Source: Phyllostachys edulis (Eukaryota; Streptophyta; Magnoliopsida; Poales; Poaceae). From it: a DNA stretch of 64,000 bases. A program made the translations under genes and the position numbers. The first letter of the stretch is position 1; every line of letters starts with the position of its first letter. The notes beneath the pieces were generated by a model. It did no database searches. It was not told where the DNA came from and was given only the letters and a program-made list of their open reading frames with translations. The DNA is taken from assembly GCA_036346405.1 (NCBI GenBank), contig CM070563.1, forward strand, positions 32,622,816 to 32,686,815. Reading direction: 5' to 3'. Positions 23,440 to 35,741 of the stretch are shown in pieces.

Positions 23440-24664
23440 GCCCTTAATGCTATACCATGGTGTAGTGATTGTTGATGATGGGAGTTGCAACAATTTGGTG
23501 AGTATGGATATTGTGGAGAAGCTTGCCTTGCCGACCAACCCTCATCCCCACCCATACCATATTCATTGGTTCAACAATAGTGGTAAGTTGAAGGTAATAC
23601 GAATAGTCATAGTAAACTTTTCTATGGGTTCATACCATGATTATGTTGATTGCGATGTTGTTCCTATGCAAGCTTGTTCATTGTTATTAGGAAGACATTG
23701 GTAATACGATACTGATTGTGTGCATCATGGTAGGAATAATCAATATTCTCTCATGTTCAAAGGAAAGAAAATTGTGCTGCATCCTATGACTCCTGAATAA
23801 ATTGTTAAAGATGAACTTGCTAGAGCTAGTAGAGAGAAGAATCTAGAGAATGCTAAGAGCGAAAATCAGATTATAGCAAAAGAGCTTGAGCAACATAAGA
23901 AGAAAGAACATAAATCAGCTCATGTGAAGAATAAAGAAATTAAATTGAAAGGTGCTAGTTTTCTTGCTACCAAATATGATATGACCGAATTAGATGCTAG
24001 TAATTCAGTTTGCTATCCATTAGTTTGCAAAGAAGCTTTGTTTTCATTTGAGAATATACTTTCTTCTTTGCCTCACGCTATCACTAACATTTTGCAGGAG
24101 TACAAAGATGTCTTTCCGAAGGACATACCACCGGGGTTGCCACCGCTTCGAGGGTTTGAGCATTAAATTGATTTAATTCCTGGCGCATCATTGCCCAACC
24201 GCGCACCATACAGGACCAATCCAGAAGAAACTAAAGAAATTCAGCGCCAAAGTTCAAGAATTGCTTGATAAAGGGTATATGTGCGAATCTCTTAGTCCTT
24301 ATGCTGCTCCGGTCATTTTAGTGCCTAAGAAAGACGGATCTTGGCGTATGTGTGTGGATTGTAGAGCAATCAATAATATCACCATTAGGTATCGTCATCC
24401 TATTCCTAGGTTAGATAATATGCTTGATGAATTGAGTGGCTCTGTTGTTTTCTCCAAGATTGATTTGCGTAGTGGATATCATCAAATTCGCATGAAATTA
24501 GGCGATGAATGGAAAACAACATTTAAAACTAAGTTCGGGTTATATGAGTGGTTAGTAATGCCTTTTGGTTTAACTAATGCACCTAACACCTTCATGAGAC
24601 TAATGAACGAAGTTTTGCATGCTTTCATTGGTAGATTTGTGATGGCTTATTTTGATGATATATT
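23440..24664 (+). pseudogene. Gypsy pol, first part: protease and reverse transcriptase, broken
   Basis: The aspartic protease region shows VDDGSCNNLV and VPMQACSLLLGRHW. A linker leads to reverse transcriptase: YRHPIPRLDNMLDEL, FSKIDLRSGYHQIRM, MPFGLTNAP and the catalytic YFDD at the end. In-frame stops lie at about 23702, 23799 and 24164, several explicable as C-to-T changes of a Gln codon; a frame change precedes the reverse transcriptase. Gag and the 5' LTR are absent. The frame is cut just after YFDD by a solo LTR and resumes at 27222. Confidence 0.85.
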
Positions 24665-27216
24665 TGTAATACCCTGGCTATTCGGAAGCCAAGATATTAC
24701 CTAAAAGACTAACACACAACAACAATACGAAATAATTTCATCAATCTATCAACTAATTACAGTTAAGGATCAACAAACAATAGATTGATCGTAAGAATTG
24801 AAGTAGAATCCAGCAACATATCAACCTTGTAACTATCCAATCCTATTGAACTATTCAAGATAAAACTATCAAGAGTCTATACGAATAATATTAAGCATTC
24901 ACTAGTTCAACCAAGTTATAATGAATTGTAACTTCAACCATCAAACTCCATTTATTACAATCCAATATTTATCAATGAAAGGTAATTTCAAATCCATTAA
25001 ATAAAATTGAAGAATGTGAAGTGAAAGAAGTGATCCATGTGACTAATCCCTCCCATGCATGCTGTCTTCAATGTTTACCTAAAACAAATAAACACGGCAA
25101 GAATGAGTCCACAACTCAGCAAGTATAACATAACAATATGAACAATATTGAATAAGAATATAATAATCACAGAATAGAATACGAATGTAGAATGGATGAA
25201 TAAGAACATAACATCACATAATAGAATTCGAATGTAGAATGGATGAATAAGAACATAACATCACAGAATAGAATTCGAACGCAGAATGACAGAAATCATA
25301 TGAATGAATGAAATGCATGATCTTCTCTTCTGCTTATACCGGTATAGCCAGTGAACACCCGTCGGTGTTCACTCATGCCCGCATTATCCAAAATGCGGGG
25401 ATCCAAGGCCCGTATGAAGAATGTTTCATAACAGGGATCCAATTTGCCCACATTAGAATGGTGAATCTTACATGCCTATACTGGAATTGATGGGTTTTTA
25501 CATCCCACTCTCGTGGGTGAATCATGAACAATGTATGAATGAATGAATATATAAATTTGTAAGACGAAAACTCAAGAAGCATGTATTCACATACATGGAA
25601 CGAAACAGAAATCAATGAAACCTACTCACAGACCATAGTACTCAGTCATGACATGAACATAAAACACTATGAACAAACAACATCAATACATGACATAATA
25701 TACTTGCCCATATTGGAATGATGGGACTTCACTACCCACTCCCGTGGGTGAACATGAAAGAAGGAACAAATGAATATATTGAACGTAAATATATTATTGA
25801 AGAATCATGGTATATCAATTATGAAGGGAAGTATGAAATACCAGAATTACCCATTTCATATTCATCAATCAAGTGGAACAAACAACAATCAAGACAATTC
25901 AATTGTACTTGCCCTTCGTGTTGCGATGTTTCAGGAGGCAACGACGATGCTAATAACCCCGAACCCTCTCCTCCTACACGAATTAATTACTTGAATAAGA
26001 ACATCATGGTATGGAGACACTACTCGCAACACTTCTACCTCATCCTCCCAAAGGCCAAAGTTCATACGTATATTCTACTCAAGTTAATCGATATTCTAGC
26101 AGAAAGCTATACTGGATAGCAACACTAAAAACTTCATAACTTTCGCTCTGAAACTCAAAAAGAAGTGATCTCTGATCCTTTGGAAAGGTAATGAAATTCT
26201 CCACATTAAACTAGTTGGCTGAATCCTCTAATTCGGCTTACAACTTAGCCTAACATTTAGATGAAAATCTAAACTATAATCTGTCTAACAGAACTAAACA
26301 ACAGTAAAGTAAAATTCATAACTTTTGATTGGCTTAATCAAAATTCAATATTTTTAACAATATGGAAAGCTTATCAAAATTTCTACGACAATTGAGTTGG
26401 GTGAAAACCCTAAATCAGCCCTTAACATGATCTTAATTGATGAAGAAGACGACTGCTCAAGTTCGTCGGACTTTTTGAACAGTATCAATAAAATCAATGT
26501 AACTTTTATACCACAACTCCGATTTGTGTGATCTTTGGACCTATGGAAAGCTGAGAATGAGACTCACAAATCTCTAGGAGACGGGATCCTTCAATTCGAA
26601 CTCTAACTACACCAAAACTGATGCACAAGTAATGGACAGAATTTGATCCTAATCACAGTAGGATGTCGATCCCCCAATCATGGAAAATTACGCATCTAAT
26701 ACGATTCAACCAGCGAGGAAAAACGTTCATTACCCTTGAAGATCCATAGGAAGTCACTGATCAAACCCCACGAAGAAGTTCTTCTTCTACTCCCTCTTCC
26801 TCCCTCCCGTTTGAATGGCAATCCCGCAGTCTTCCTCTCCTTCCTTCGCGTTGACTGGCAGCAAGGAGCACCAATGGCAGGAAGGGGCGGCACCAATGGT
26901 AGGAGGGTGGCACCAAGGGCAGGAGGGGCGGTGCCAAGGGCAGGAGGAGGTGGCGGTTTGGGGAGGAGGTTGGCGGCTTGAGGAGGGAAAGGGGAAAGGT
27001 GGCAGGTTTGGCTAGGGTTATGGGGGGAGGGGCGGCTTGGGCTGGTTTAGGCCTTTGGGAGCGGCTCCCCCCTCTTGGCCCACACAAGGCTGGCCACCAT
27101 GCTTCCTTAGCCTAGGCCAGAGGCCCAAGTCCACAATTGCCCCACAAATCCTTGAATTTTTAATTAATTTCCTCTCCCGAATGCCATTCTCTCTAATCGT
27201 AAATCGGGGTATTACA
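24665..27216 (-). mobile_element. Solo LTR, 2552 bp, inserted in the gypsy reverse transcriptase
   Basis: Starts TGTAATACCC and ends GGGGTATTACA, with ATATT on both sides (24660-24664 and 27217-27221). Removing it and one ATATT rejoins the YFDD motif to the rest of the reverse transcriptase. On the minus strand the start (TGTAATACCCCG.. then GATTAGAGAGA) matches element F at 62791, fixing the orientation. It holds no retroviral-type protein. A GC-rich part (26780-27120) would be the LTR promoter and leader. Confidence 0.88.
25168..25275. repeat. 47 bp tandem repeat, about 2.3 copies
   Basis: Units containing AGAATGGATGAATAAGAAC start at 25168, 25215 and 25262 with two or three differences. 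Inside the solo LTR. Confidence 0.85.
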
Positions 27217-29363
27217 ATATTGACATATAGCAAATCATTAGAGGAACATGTTGACCATTTACGTGCTATTTTTAATGCTTTATGTGGTGCACGTTTATTT
27301 TGGTAACCTTAAGAAGTGCACCTTTTACACCAATCGAGTCACGTTTCTTGGCTTTGTTGTTAGTCTACAGTGGATTGAAGTTGATCAAGCCAAGGTTGAA
27401 GCAATACAGAGTTGGCTGACTCCTAACACGGTCACACGGGTGCAGAGCTTTTTAGGACTTGCTGGATTCTATCGCTAGTTCGTGAAGGATTTTAGCACCA
27501 TCGTTGCCCCATTGAATGAGCTCACCAAGAAGGGCGTGCCATTTGTTTGGAACGCCGCACAGGAGAACGCCTTCACTATGTTGAAAGATAAGTTAACACT
27601 TGCCCCACTACTCCAACTCCCTGATTTTAATAAGACTTTTGAACTAGAATGTGATACCAGCGGAATTGGTTTAGGTGGCGTATTATTACAAGAAGGTAAA
27701 CTTATAGCATATTTCAGTGAGAAATTGAGTGGGCCTAGTTTGAACTATTCTACTTATGATAAGGAGTTATATGCACTCTTTCGAACTTTAGAAACTTGGC
27801 AACATTATTTATGGCCCAAAGAATTTGTTATACATTCTGATCATGAATCTTTAAAGCATATTCGAAGTCAAGCTAAACTGAACCGTAGACATGCAAAGTG
27901 GGTTGAATTTATTGAGTCTTTTCCTTATGTCATAAAACACAAGAAGGGAAAGGAGAATGTTATTGCTGATGCTTTATTTAGGAGATATACCATGCTTTCA
28001 CAACTTGACTTCAAAATTTTTGGATTAGAGACTATTAAAGAGCAATATGTGCATGATGTTGATTTTATGGATATATTGTTGAATTGTAAAGAAGGGAAAA
28101 TGTGGAACAAATTCGTCATTAATGATGGGTTTGTATTTAGAACTAACAAGCTATGCATTCTAGCTAGCTCTGTTCATTTGTTGTTGTTACAAGAAGCGCA
28201 TGGAGGCGGACTGATGGGACACTTTGGCGTGAAGAAAACGGAGGATATACTTGCTAATCATTTCTTTTGGCCAAAGATGAGACGAGACGTCGAGCGCTAT
28301 GTTGCTCGCTGCACTACATGTCAAAGAGCTAAGTCACGACTTAATTCTCATGGTTTATACATGCCTCTACCTGTTCCTAGCGTTCCGTGGGAAGATATTT
28401 CGATGGACTTTGTTTTAGGATTGCCTAGAATAAAGAAGGGGAGAGATAGTATTTTCGTGGTTGTTGATAGATTTTCTAAGATGGCCCACTTTATACTATG
28501 TCATAAGAGCAATGATGCTGCCAATATTGCTGATTTATTCTTTCGTGAAGTTGTTCGTTTGCATGGTGTGCCTAATACTATAGTTTCAGATCATGATGCT
28601 AAATTCCTTAGCCACTTTTGGATAACTTAATGGGCTAAATTAGGGACTAAGCTGTTATTTTCTACTATTTGTCATCCCCAAACCGATGAACAAACTGAAG
28701 TTGTGAATAGAACTTTATCTACAATGCTTAGGGCTGTGTTGAAAAAGAATTTAAAAATGTAGGAAGAATGCTTGCCTCATATTGAGTTTGCTTATAATCG
28801 TTCATTGCATTCTACTACAAAGATGTGCCCTTTTGAGGTTGTTTATGGTTTTATGCCTCGTGCTCATATTGATTTAATGCTTACTCCATCTTTGGAGAAA
28901 TTGAACTTTTGATGCTAAACAACGTGTTGAATTGATTTTAAAAATACATGAGACAACTAAGGAGAATATAGAGCGCATGAATGCTAAATATAAACTTGCT
29001 GGTAGTCAGGGGAGAAAACATCTAACTTTTGAACCAGGAGATTTTGTTTGGTTGCACTTGCGAAAAGATAGGTTCCCTGGATTGAGAAAGTCAAAATTGA
29101 TGCCTAGAGCTGATGGTCCTTTCAAAGTGTTAAAAAAGATTAATGCTAATGCATACAAGCTTGAACTGCCTGCAGATTTTGGGGTCAGTCCCACATTTAA
29201 CATTGCAGATTTGAAGCCTTACTTGGGAGAAGAGGATGAGCTTGAGTCGAGGATGACTCAAATACAAGAAGGGGAGGATGATGAGGATATCCCTACTATG
29301 GATACAACCGCACTTACACTCACAACTCATCCACAACCAGTGTTACAAGGATCACTTACTTGA
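27217..29363 (+). pseudogene. Gypsy pol, second part: RT end, RNase H, integrase, broken
   Basis: Continues the frame cut at 24664. In order: the RT thumb (FLGFVVS); RNase H (CDTSGIGLGGVLLQ, YDKELYAL, HSDHESLKHI, ADALFRRY); the integrase HHCC zinc site (C-x2-C in CTTCQRAK); and the core with MDFVLGLP (first Asp) and IVSDHD (second Asp; usually SDRD). The C-terminal part has FEPGDFVWLHLRKDRFP and PTFNIADLKPYL. Stops occur at about 27476, 28630 and 28762, and a frame change near 28910. The last codons (to 29363) run past the PPT into the 3' LTR. Confidence 0.88.
29269..29278 (+). other. Polypurine tract of the gypsy element
   Basis: AAGGGGAGGA directly precedes the LTR start TGATGAGG. The same arrangement occurs before the 3' LTR of the gag-only element (39173-39182). 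Confidence 0.8.
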
Positions 29364-30279
29364 GCTCGTGTTCGCCAACTTAATTACCAGGTGAATTCGT
29401 TCCTAAGTTTATATATTACTGAGAATAGACCGCTACCTAATGCAAGTGATTTAATTGTGCTTAGGAACGTGGGAAAGGACCAAGGAGAGGCATGCAGAGT
29501 CATAGACATGCATGGAAGGCATAATGGAGGTCACTACATCACTTTGGGTCTGAGTCAAGCAAGAGTTTGAGTTGGGCTCGTTCTGGATTCGGATTCGGAC
29601 TGCTGCAATAGTACTAATTTAAACGGCCGTAACTTCTTCATATGGACTCCGTTTGGGACTTTCTCAGACTTCATGGAAATATTATTAAGTCTACTTTCCA
29701 ACAGATCCAACCTCATCTTCAAATTACATCCGAGATGGTGATAATCATCAAAAGAGTCCGTATCTATTTCTGAGCTCGAGTCAAAAGGGTGCTGCGCCAC
29801 CTCCACTTAGGCCCATGGGCCTTGTAACCCTAGGGGCGTGCGTCGACTTCCCTGGCCACCACCCCTGGTCGTCTCCCCAAATAGGAGCCGCCGCCTCCCT
29901 TTGCTACAACTTGGATTTCATTGAGTTTAGGTTTAGCCATTGTGCAAACTTCTGTTCTTCAGTTGTGTCGGATGACTACCTGTCAAGACAGCCTTCGGGA
30001 TCCCAACTTTGTTTTTCAATACCGTCTATACTACAATCTTATTCGCAATATCAAATTGACTACATCTTATTCTTGCTAGTTCTTCGATTGCTCGCAGAGA
30101 TTGAACCTTGTGTTCAGGTTGATCGCGCTTCCAGCAAGGTGAATAACATCTCGGAGTTGGTTCAACGATTGCTAAGGTGTAAGCGTCGTTGTACGGTTGT
30201 AGTCGGATCGCGAGAGTGACCTCCACCAAAATCGATAGTTATCAATCTCATCGAAAGATCGGGCACCCCGCCTGCATCA
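29279..30279 (+). mobile_element. 3' LTR of the 23-30 kb gypsy element
   Basis: Begins TGATGAGGATATCCC after the polypurine tract and ends ..GCCTGCATCA. The end region (TTCGATTGCTCGCAG, GTTCAGGTTGATCGCGC, then GAAAGATCGGGCACC) is homologous to the LTR ends of the gag-only element at 35742-40068. The inverted ends are TGATG/CATCA. No 5' LTR remains, so a target duplication cannot be tested. Confidence 0.8.
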
Positions 30280-30545
30280 AATCCGGCCTCAAAATCGACA
30301 GAAACCGAGACAAGCACGGTAGCGTCGGAGCTCTAGGAGATCAACTTCGATCACAAATCGAACTTGAGACAGAAGAACCAACAAATCCAGAGCTGGCGAT
30401 GAAGCAGGGGCGGCCGGAGCTGGCGGGGAGGAGGCTTCGGGCGGCGACGGCGTTGGGGTGGGGAGGCGAACGGGCGACTTGGGGAGGTGAACGGGCGACT
30501 GAGCAAGGTGCCGGGGTGGGAAATGATGAGTAAGGGTGCAAACCC
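30280..30545. other. GC-rich stretch between gypsy LTR and CACTA subterminal repeats
   Basis: Contains short internal repeats such as GGCGAACGGGCGACTTGGGGA. No known domain. It may belong to the CACTA element or be older flanking DNA. Confidence 0.35.
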
Positions 30546-33500
30546 TTCTAGTAGAGGGATTCACAGACGATTCTATTATAGAACCATCTGTGATACAAAA
30601 TCACAGACGGTTCTGTAATAGAACCGTCTGTGCAATGGCCATATCACAAACAATTCTATTATAGAACCGTCTGTGATAAGGCGCATATCACAGACGGCTC
30701 TATTATGGAACCGTCTGTGATTGCGTATCACAGACGGTTCTGTAATAGAACCGTCTGTGATCTATCACATGTACCTGGTTCCAATTTCATTTGACTTCAA
30801 ATATGCAACTATGTGATAGAGCACATGAACCCCATAATTCATTTGACTTCAAAAATTCATATCTAATTCAACTCAACTCCAAATCAAGTGAAACCAATTT
30901 TGATATTCCACATTACACCAAAATAAGAGATTACAAGTCATAACACATGACAATTCCACATTGACATCAAAATAAGAGATTACAAGTCCATAACACATGA
31001 TAATTTCATATTGACATCAAAATAAGAGATTACAAGTCCATAACACATAGCAAATCCACATTGATAATGGAATAAATTCTTAATTAAAATATAGCCCTTC
31101 ATGATGATCGACGCGCATATAGCTAGCCTCCTTACTGGGTTCTTCCTCCATCCTAATGCCGTCTCCGAAAGGAGGCAACTCGTTAAATTGATTGTACTCT
31201 TCCTCATACACGACATTTTCAACTCTGACAATCCTTATTTTTCCATAAAGAACTACGTGGCATTTCTTATTTGCCGGGTCTATTACATAAAAAACTTGAA
31301 CAACTTGCTTAGCGAGTACGAATTATTCATCCTTGTATCTGACACGTTTGAGGTCCACGGTAGTAATGCTATACTTGTCGACCTTCACATCTTGCGGAAG
31401 TTTAACCTAATGGTATCGAAACAGGGGGATCTTGAAAAGTACATAGTCAAGCTCCCAAATCTCCTCTACGAACCCATAGTAGTTGTTCAACCCATGTGGC
31501 TCGGCGGTATTGAACTGCTCATGAAATGCATCTATGCGGACATCGCTGTTTTGGACTGTGCTCTTCCTATCTTGAGCTGTCGTATAAAATATGCACCCAT
31601 TTATTTCGTATCCTTGCCATGTCACAATTGTAAATTTTGGCCCTTTTGCCAACCATAGCAGTGTATCATCACTTGATGACCTCTCAGTGAATCGCACCTT
31701 TAACCATTCGTTGAACCGACGGTTGTGCTCTCTCGTGATCCAAACATTCAACCGGTCTGGATTTTGTTGGCGTACCATGTCTCTGTGCTCGTCAATGTAC
31801 GGGGACACTTGGGTCATATGTTGCAAGACCGTGAAATGGGCTTGAGCGTACGTATCCAGATTAGGAGTGATTGATTTACTTACGATGGTCCTGATACCCT
31901 CTAGTCTCCCCTCATGGCGAGATAGAGGTACACCTATCGGTTCCACGAGCCATGTAGTTGACACGAAACTCAATGACCTCTTGAGTTGCATAACCTTCGA
32001 TGATGCTGCCCTCCGGTCGAGATCGATTCCGTACATAGGACTTGAGAATTCCCATGTACCTCTCGAACGGGTACATATGACGTAGGAACACAGGGCTGTA
32101 TATCTTTATCTCTTTCACAAGGTGAGCAATGAGATGGACCATGATATCAAAAAATGATACAGGGAAACACATCTCAAGATGACATAGAGTCATCACCACC
32201 TCGGCCTGTAGAGCATCTAGTCCTTGGGGATCGATGACCTTCTGAGCAATAGAGTTAAAGATATAACACAGCATCAAGATTGCCACTCGAGCCTTATTCG
32301 GTAAGATACTCCTAATTACAACAGAAAGCATTTGTGTCATCAGCACATGACAATCATACGACTTCATACCAATTAATTTCAAATCTTCTATAGAAACAAG
32401 TTTCTTAATGTTAACGGAGTAACCGGATGGAACTTTCACACCATGCAAGTTTTGGCATAGTTCATTTCTCTTGGCCTTGGGCAGAGTGTAGCAAGCTGGG
32501 GGAAGGTACGTTCGTCCTTTATCGATCTCTTTCGGTGCTAACTCAGTCTTTATGTTCATATAAACCAAGTCATGCCGTGCGTTAACACCATCCTTTGTTT
32601 TGCCACTAATGATCAGTAAGAGACCAATCAAGCTATCACATACATTCTTCTCCACGTGCATGACGTCAACGCAGTGGTGAACTTCTAAGTGCTCCCAATA
32701 AGGCAAGTTCCAAAAAATTCACCGCTTCTTCCAGATGTTCTTCTGACGGGTTCTTAATTTACGTCCCTTCCCAAGCACAACATCGATATCCTTAACCATA
32801 TCATAGACCTCTTTCCCTCTAAAAGCCCTTGGAGCTGAATCGTCCTCCTTATTTTCGTCGAATTGTTTCTTCATCTTGCGGTATGGGTGACTCCTAGGAA
32901 GGAACCTATGGTGGCCTTATATTCACGATTTCTTGTGAGTTGTTCAACCATACACTCTCCGTATCATCTAGCGGTCTTGAGACGTGTTTTGGCTCCTTTT
33001 GTCTTGGCTTGATAGGTTACCAAGGGTAGGAAAATCATTAATGGTGCAGAACAACATGGCGCGTAAAGTGAAGTTATCTCGTTTGTACGCATCCCATACT
33101 TGTAGCCCTTCGTTCCACAGTGTCACAAGATCTTCCAATAATAGTGCTAGGCACACATCAATATCATTCCCAGGTTGTTTCAGCCCTTGGATAAGTAGTG
33201 ACATCAAAATGTACTTTCGCTTCATACACAAACTAGGAGGAAGGTTGTACATACATAGATTCACGAGCCAGGTGCTATGTCGGCTGCTCATGTTACTGAA
33301 AGGATTCATTCCATCTGTACTCAACCTTAACCTTATGTTCCTCGGTTCTACACCGAACTATTCAAAGCTCCGATCGAAGTTCCTCCACTGGGCAGAATCA
33401 GTAGGGTATCTTAGCTTTCCATCTTTCTTACGCTCCCCGAGTGCCAACGCAGCAATCTTGCCTCCTTTGGGTTCGCAAATAAACGCTTCAAACGTGGGAT

Positions 33501-34948
33501 CACAGGCAGATACCACAACATCTTAGTAGGAGGTCCTTGCTTCACCGTAGCAGTATTCTTATGCTTGTATCGAGATGCTTTGCACACGGGACATACATGC
33601 ATATCTGCATACTCTTTACGGCAAAGGATACAATCGTTCCGACATGCATGTATTCTTTCTACTTTCATTCCCAATGGACAAAGAACCTTCTTTGCTTGGT
33701 AGGTGGTGCTGGGCAACATGTGTCTCTCTGGAAGGATGTCCGCTAGGAGACCTAACAATGCCGTGAAACTCTTGTCGGACCAACCATTGCTTGCCTTCAA
33801 TTTCAGTAGTTCAAGTACGGTTGACAACCTTGTGCATTCCGGCTTGCAGCCAAGAACAAAGGTCTCACTGAGTCCTTCATTAAGCCCTCTAATTTACAAA
33901 ACTCTCTCTCACTGTAGCGCTCTTCTGCATCGCATAGCATCTGATCTAGATTGTCATCATGCGACCTATCCTCATCAAAAGCACAGTCCACATCTGGCAT
34001 ATCGTTGACTTCCTCGGCGATGTCGTCATCATTAACTTCCTATATAATCTGCTCTTCATCATGACCGGTCCAACATGTATACCCTTTTTTGAAACCCCTT
34101 CGAATCAAGTGCGCTTCGATCTGTGCTGGGTTGTTAAACATTTTCAGAATACGGCAATTAATGCATGGACAGTACATAAATTTTATCCCCTTTGTCAACA
34201 TATCTTGCTCGGCGGCTCTTCTAAAAGCAACCATACCATTAATGTACTCTTGACTCACACGGCTCTCGCCGTACATCTAGTTTCGGTCCATTTACGCTAC
34301 GCATGTAACAAATTAGTGTCAAATTAGATTAATAAACCGCAAGTACATACTCTTCCTATTGACCAAACATACTTAAATTGATTAGTGATTAACCTAGAGC
34401 AAATATAAAGGGTTAAAGATCGTTATCCTCGGAGCTCATGACGTAAATACCAAATATCCCGCGAGATTCCTCTACTTCTCCTTCTCCTCCGTTCCCTTCC
34501 TCCTCTCCTTCTCGTCCCTTCCTCCTCTCTTTAGCTTCCTCCTTTCCTTCTACTCTCTAAGGTGGCACAATGGGGGAGGAGGCAGCAGGGTGCAGGTGGC
34601 GCAATGAGGGGAGGAGGCAGCAGGGTGGAGGAGGCGCTAGGGGCAGGGGTCCCGACCTTCTCCTATCTAAGGTGGCGTAATGGGGGAGGAGCAGCAGGAT
34701 GGAGGTGCTCGGGGCAGGGAGGTGGCGTAATGGGGGAGGAGCAGCAGGGTGGAGCTAGGGATAGGGGGTCTATCGGGACCGTGTATTTATAATGACAGGA
34801 TATCACAGACGGTTCTAGTTATAAACTGTTTGTGATAGTTATGTATCACAGACGGTTCCAAGGAACCGTCTGTGATAAGTATAACACAGGCGGTTCCTTT
34901 GGAACCGTCTATGATGAGGCGTTTTGTATAGCCTGTTTTGTAGTAGTG
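30546..34948 (-). mobile_element. CACTA (En/Spm) DNA transposon, decayed
   Basis: The right end, read on the minus strand, is CACTACTACAAAACAGGC (34948 down). Inside each end are inverted-repeat units built on TCACAGACGGTTCT..AGAACCGTCTGTGA: five on the left (30571-30770) and three on the right (34802-34916). They are the subterminal repeats where CACTA transposase acts. The minus-strand coding region encodes a TNP2-type transposase. The left terminus is not clean; TTCTAGTAGAGGG at 30547 may be its eroded form, and no 3 bp duplication was confirmed. Confidence 0.85.
31090..34276 (-). pseudogene. CACTA transposase (TNP2/Transposase_21 with DUF4216/4218), broken
   Basis: Order on the minus strand: the N-terminal transposase-associated domain (MYGESRVSQEYINGM, C-x-C-x2-C, HLIRRGFKKGYTCWTGHDEE) at 34276-34040; the TNP2 core at about 33830-32970 (CLKCRKEYAD-like zinc residues, YLPVIPRLKRLF, STDGMNPFSNMSS, LCMKRKYI); VHHCVDVMHVEKNVCDSLIG at 32690; DUF4218 (FPVSFFDIMVHLIAHLV, YPFERYMGILKSYVRNRSRPEGSI) at about 32200-31980; and DUF4216 (VTWQGYEINGCIFYT, NNYYGFVEEIWELDY) at about 31590-31430, with a tail to 31090. 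Stops and frame changes at about 34000, 33410, 32960-32710, 31930 and 31410 make it non-functional. In this family the protein binds subterminal repeats and cuts the ends. Confidence 0.88.
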
Positions 34949-35335
34949 GTACAACACCTTCTCTTTGTCATTGCACTGGGCAATGACTAACTTGCTCTCG
35001 ACAGTGCGAGGCCAATCATCGGCATCGAGGGTTGACTACTGATGCGAAGGTTGGTGGCCGAGTTCGCATGAACTCACCCATCCCGGACGACTACTGGTTG
35101 GTGGCAGCTTCGTTTCCTCCAGTGGTAGTGCTGAGGGTTGCGGTGTTCTGCACCAACTGTTGGAGTAGGAGAGTGTTGTTTGTCGCCGTTGCTCGATCAT
35201 GTCAAGCACTTGTGCCATGAGCTGGCAGATAGAGCGTATTACCGGTATCCTGATCACATAGAGTGTAGTGTAAACAAATGTGCGCAAGATGAAGGGGAAT
35301 ACACACAAGTTAAGCGGGTCAGCAAGTATTATCAT
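34949..35335 (-). pseudogene. Chromovirus-type gypsy gag fragment (probably element E)
   Basis: The minus strand reads a capsid N-terminal region: QLMAQVLDMIEQRR, FMRTRPPTFASV, then LDADDWPRTVESKL and NDKEKVLYH, with frame changes. The words ADDWLR..IE.KL and C...EKV are standard in Del/Tekay-type gag. It stops at the CACTA border (34948). To the right (higher coordinates, upstream for this strand) lies the unknown coding block, then the PBS and LTR of element E on the same strand, so it is most simply the gag of E. Confidence 0.7.
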
Positions 35336-35741
35336 CCCATTTAATCTAACTTGCCCAAACTGAAAACATGCATATTTTTAGACTTAAGGGGCAGCACACA
35401 TGAGTTTTAACATACGAGTCAAATATTGGATGGCGCACATGCCTGTTGTTCGATATTACAAAATAGGGCAACTAAAACATCATAAGTAGCATATTACAAC
35501 TGGGTTACAGCAATATCATATATTAGTTAATCCTACAAAATGTCCAAAAGTGCTCACGCTAAGACCTATAAGTGATCTCTAGACTATCTGCCACAGTCTA
35601 GATGTCGTAGTCGCGCTGGGCGGCTCCTGAGGACTCCGAGACATCGGAGGGTGGAGTGCTATGGTACTTAGCCTCCTCCAGGGGTGATGGTGTCACTGCT
35701 AGGGGTGCAATTGGGTGCGGGCTGTTCACGAGCCCACTAAA

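Noticed and set aside
30571..30775. CRISPR-like repeat array
   Set aside because: Units are palindromic CACTA subterminal repeats with irregular spacing, in a plant genome and next to a CACTA transposase.
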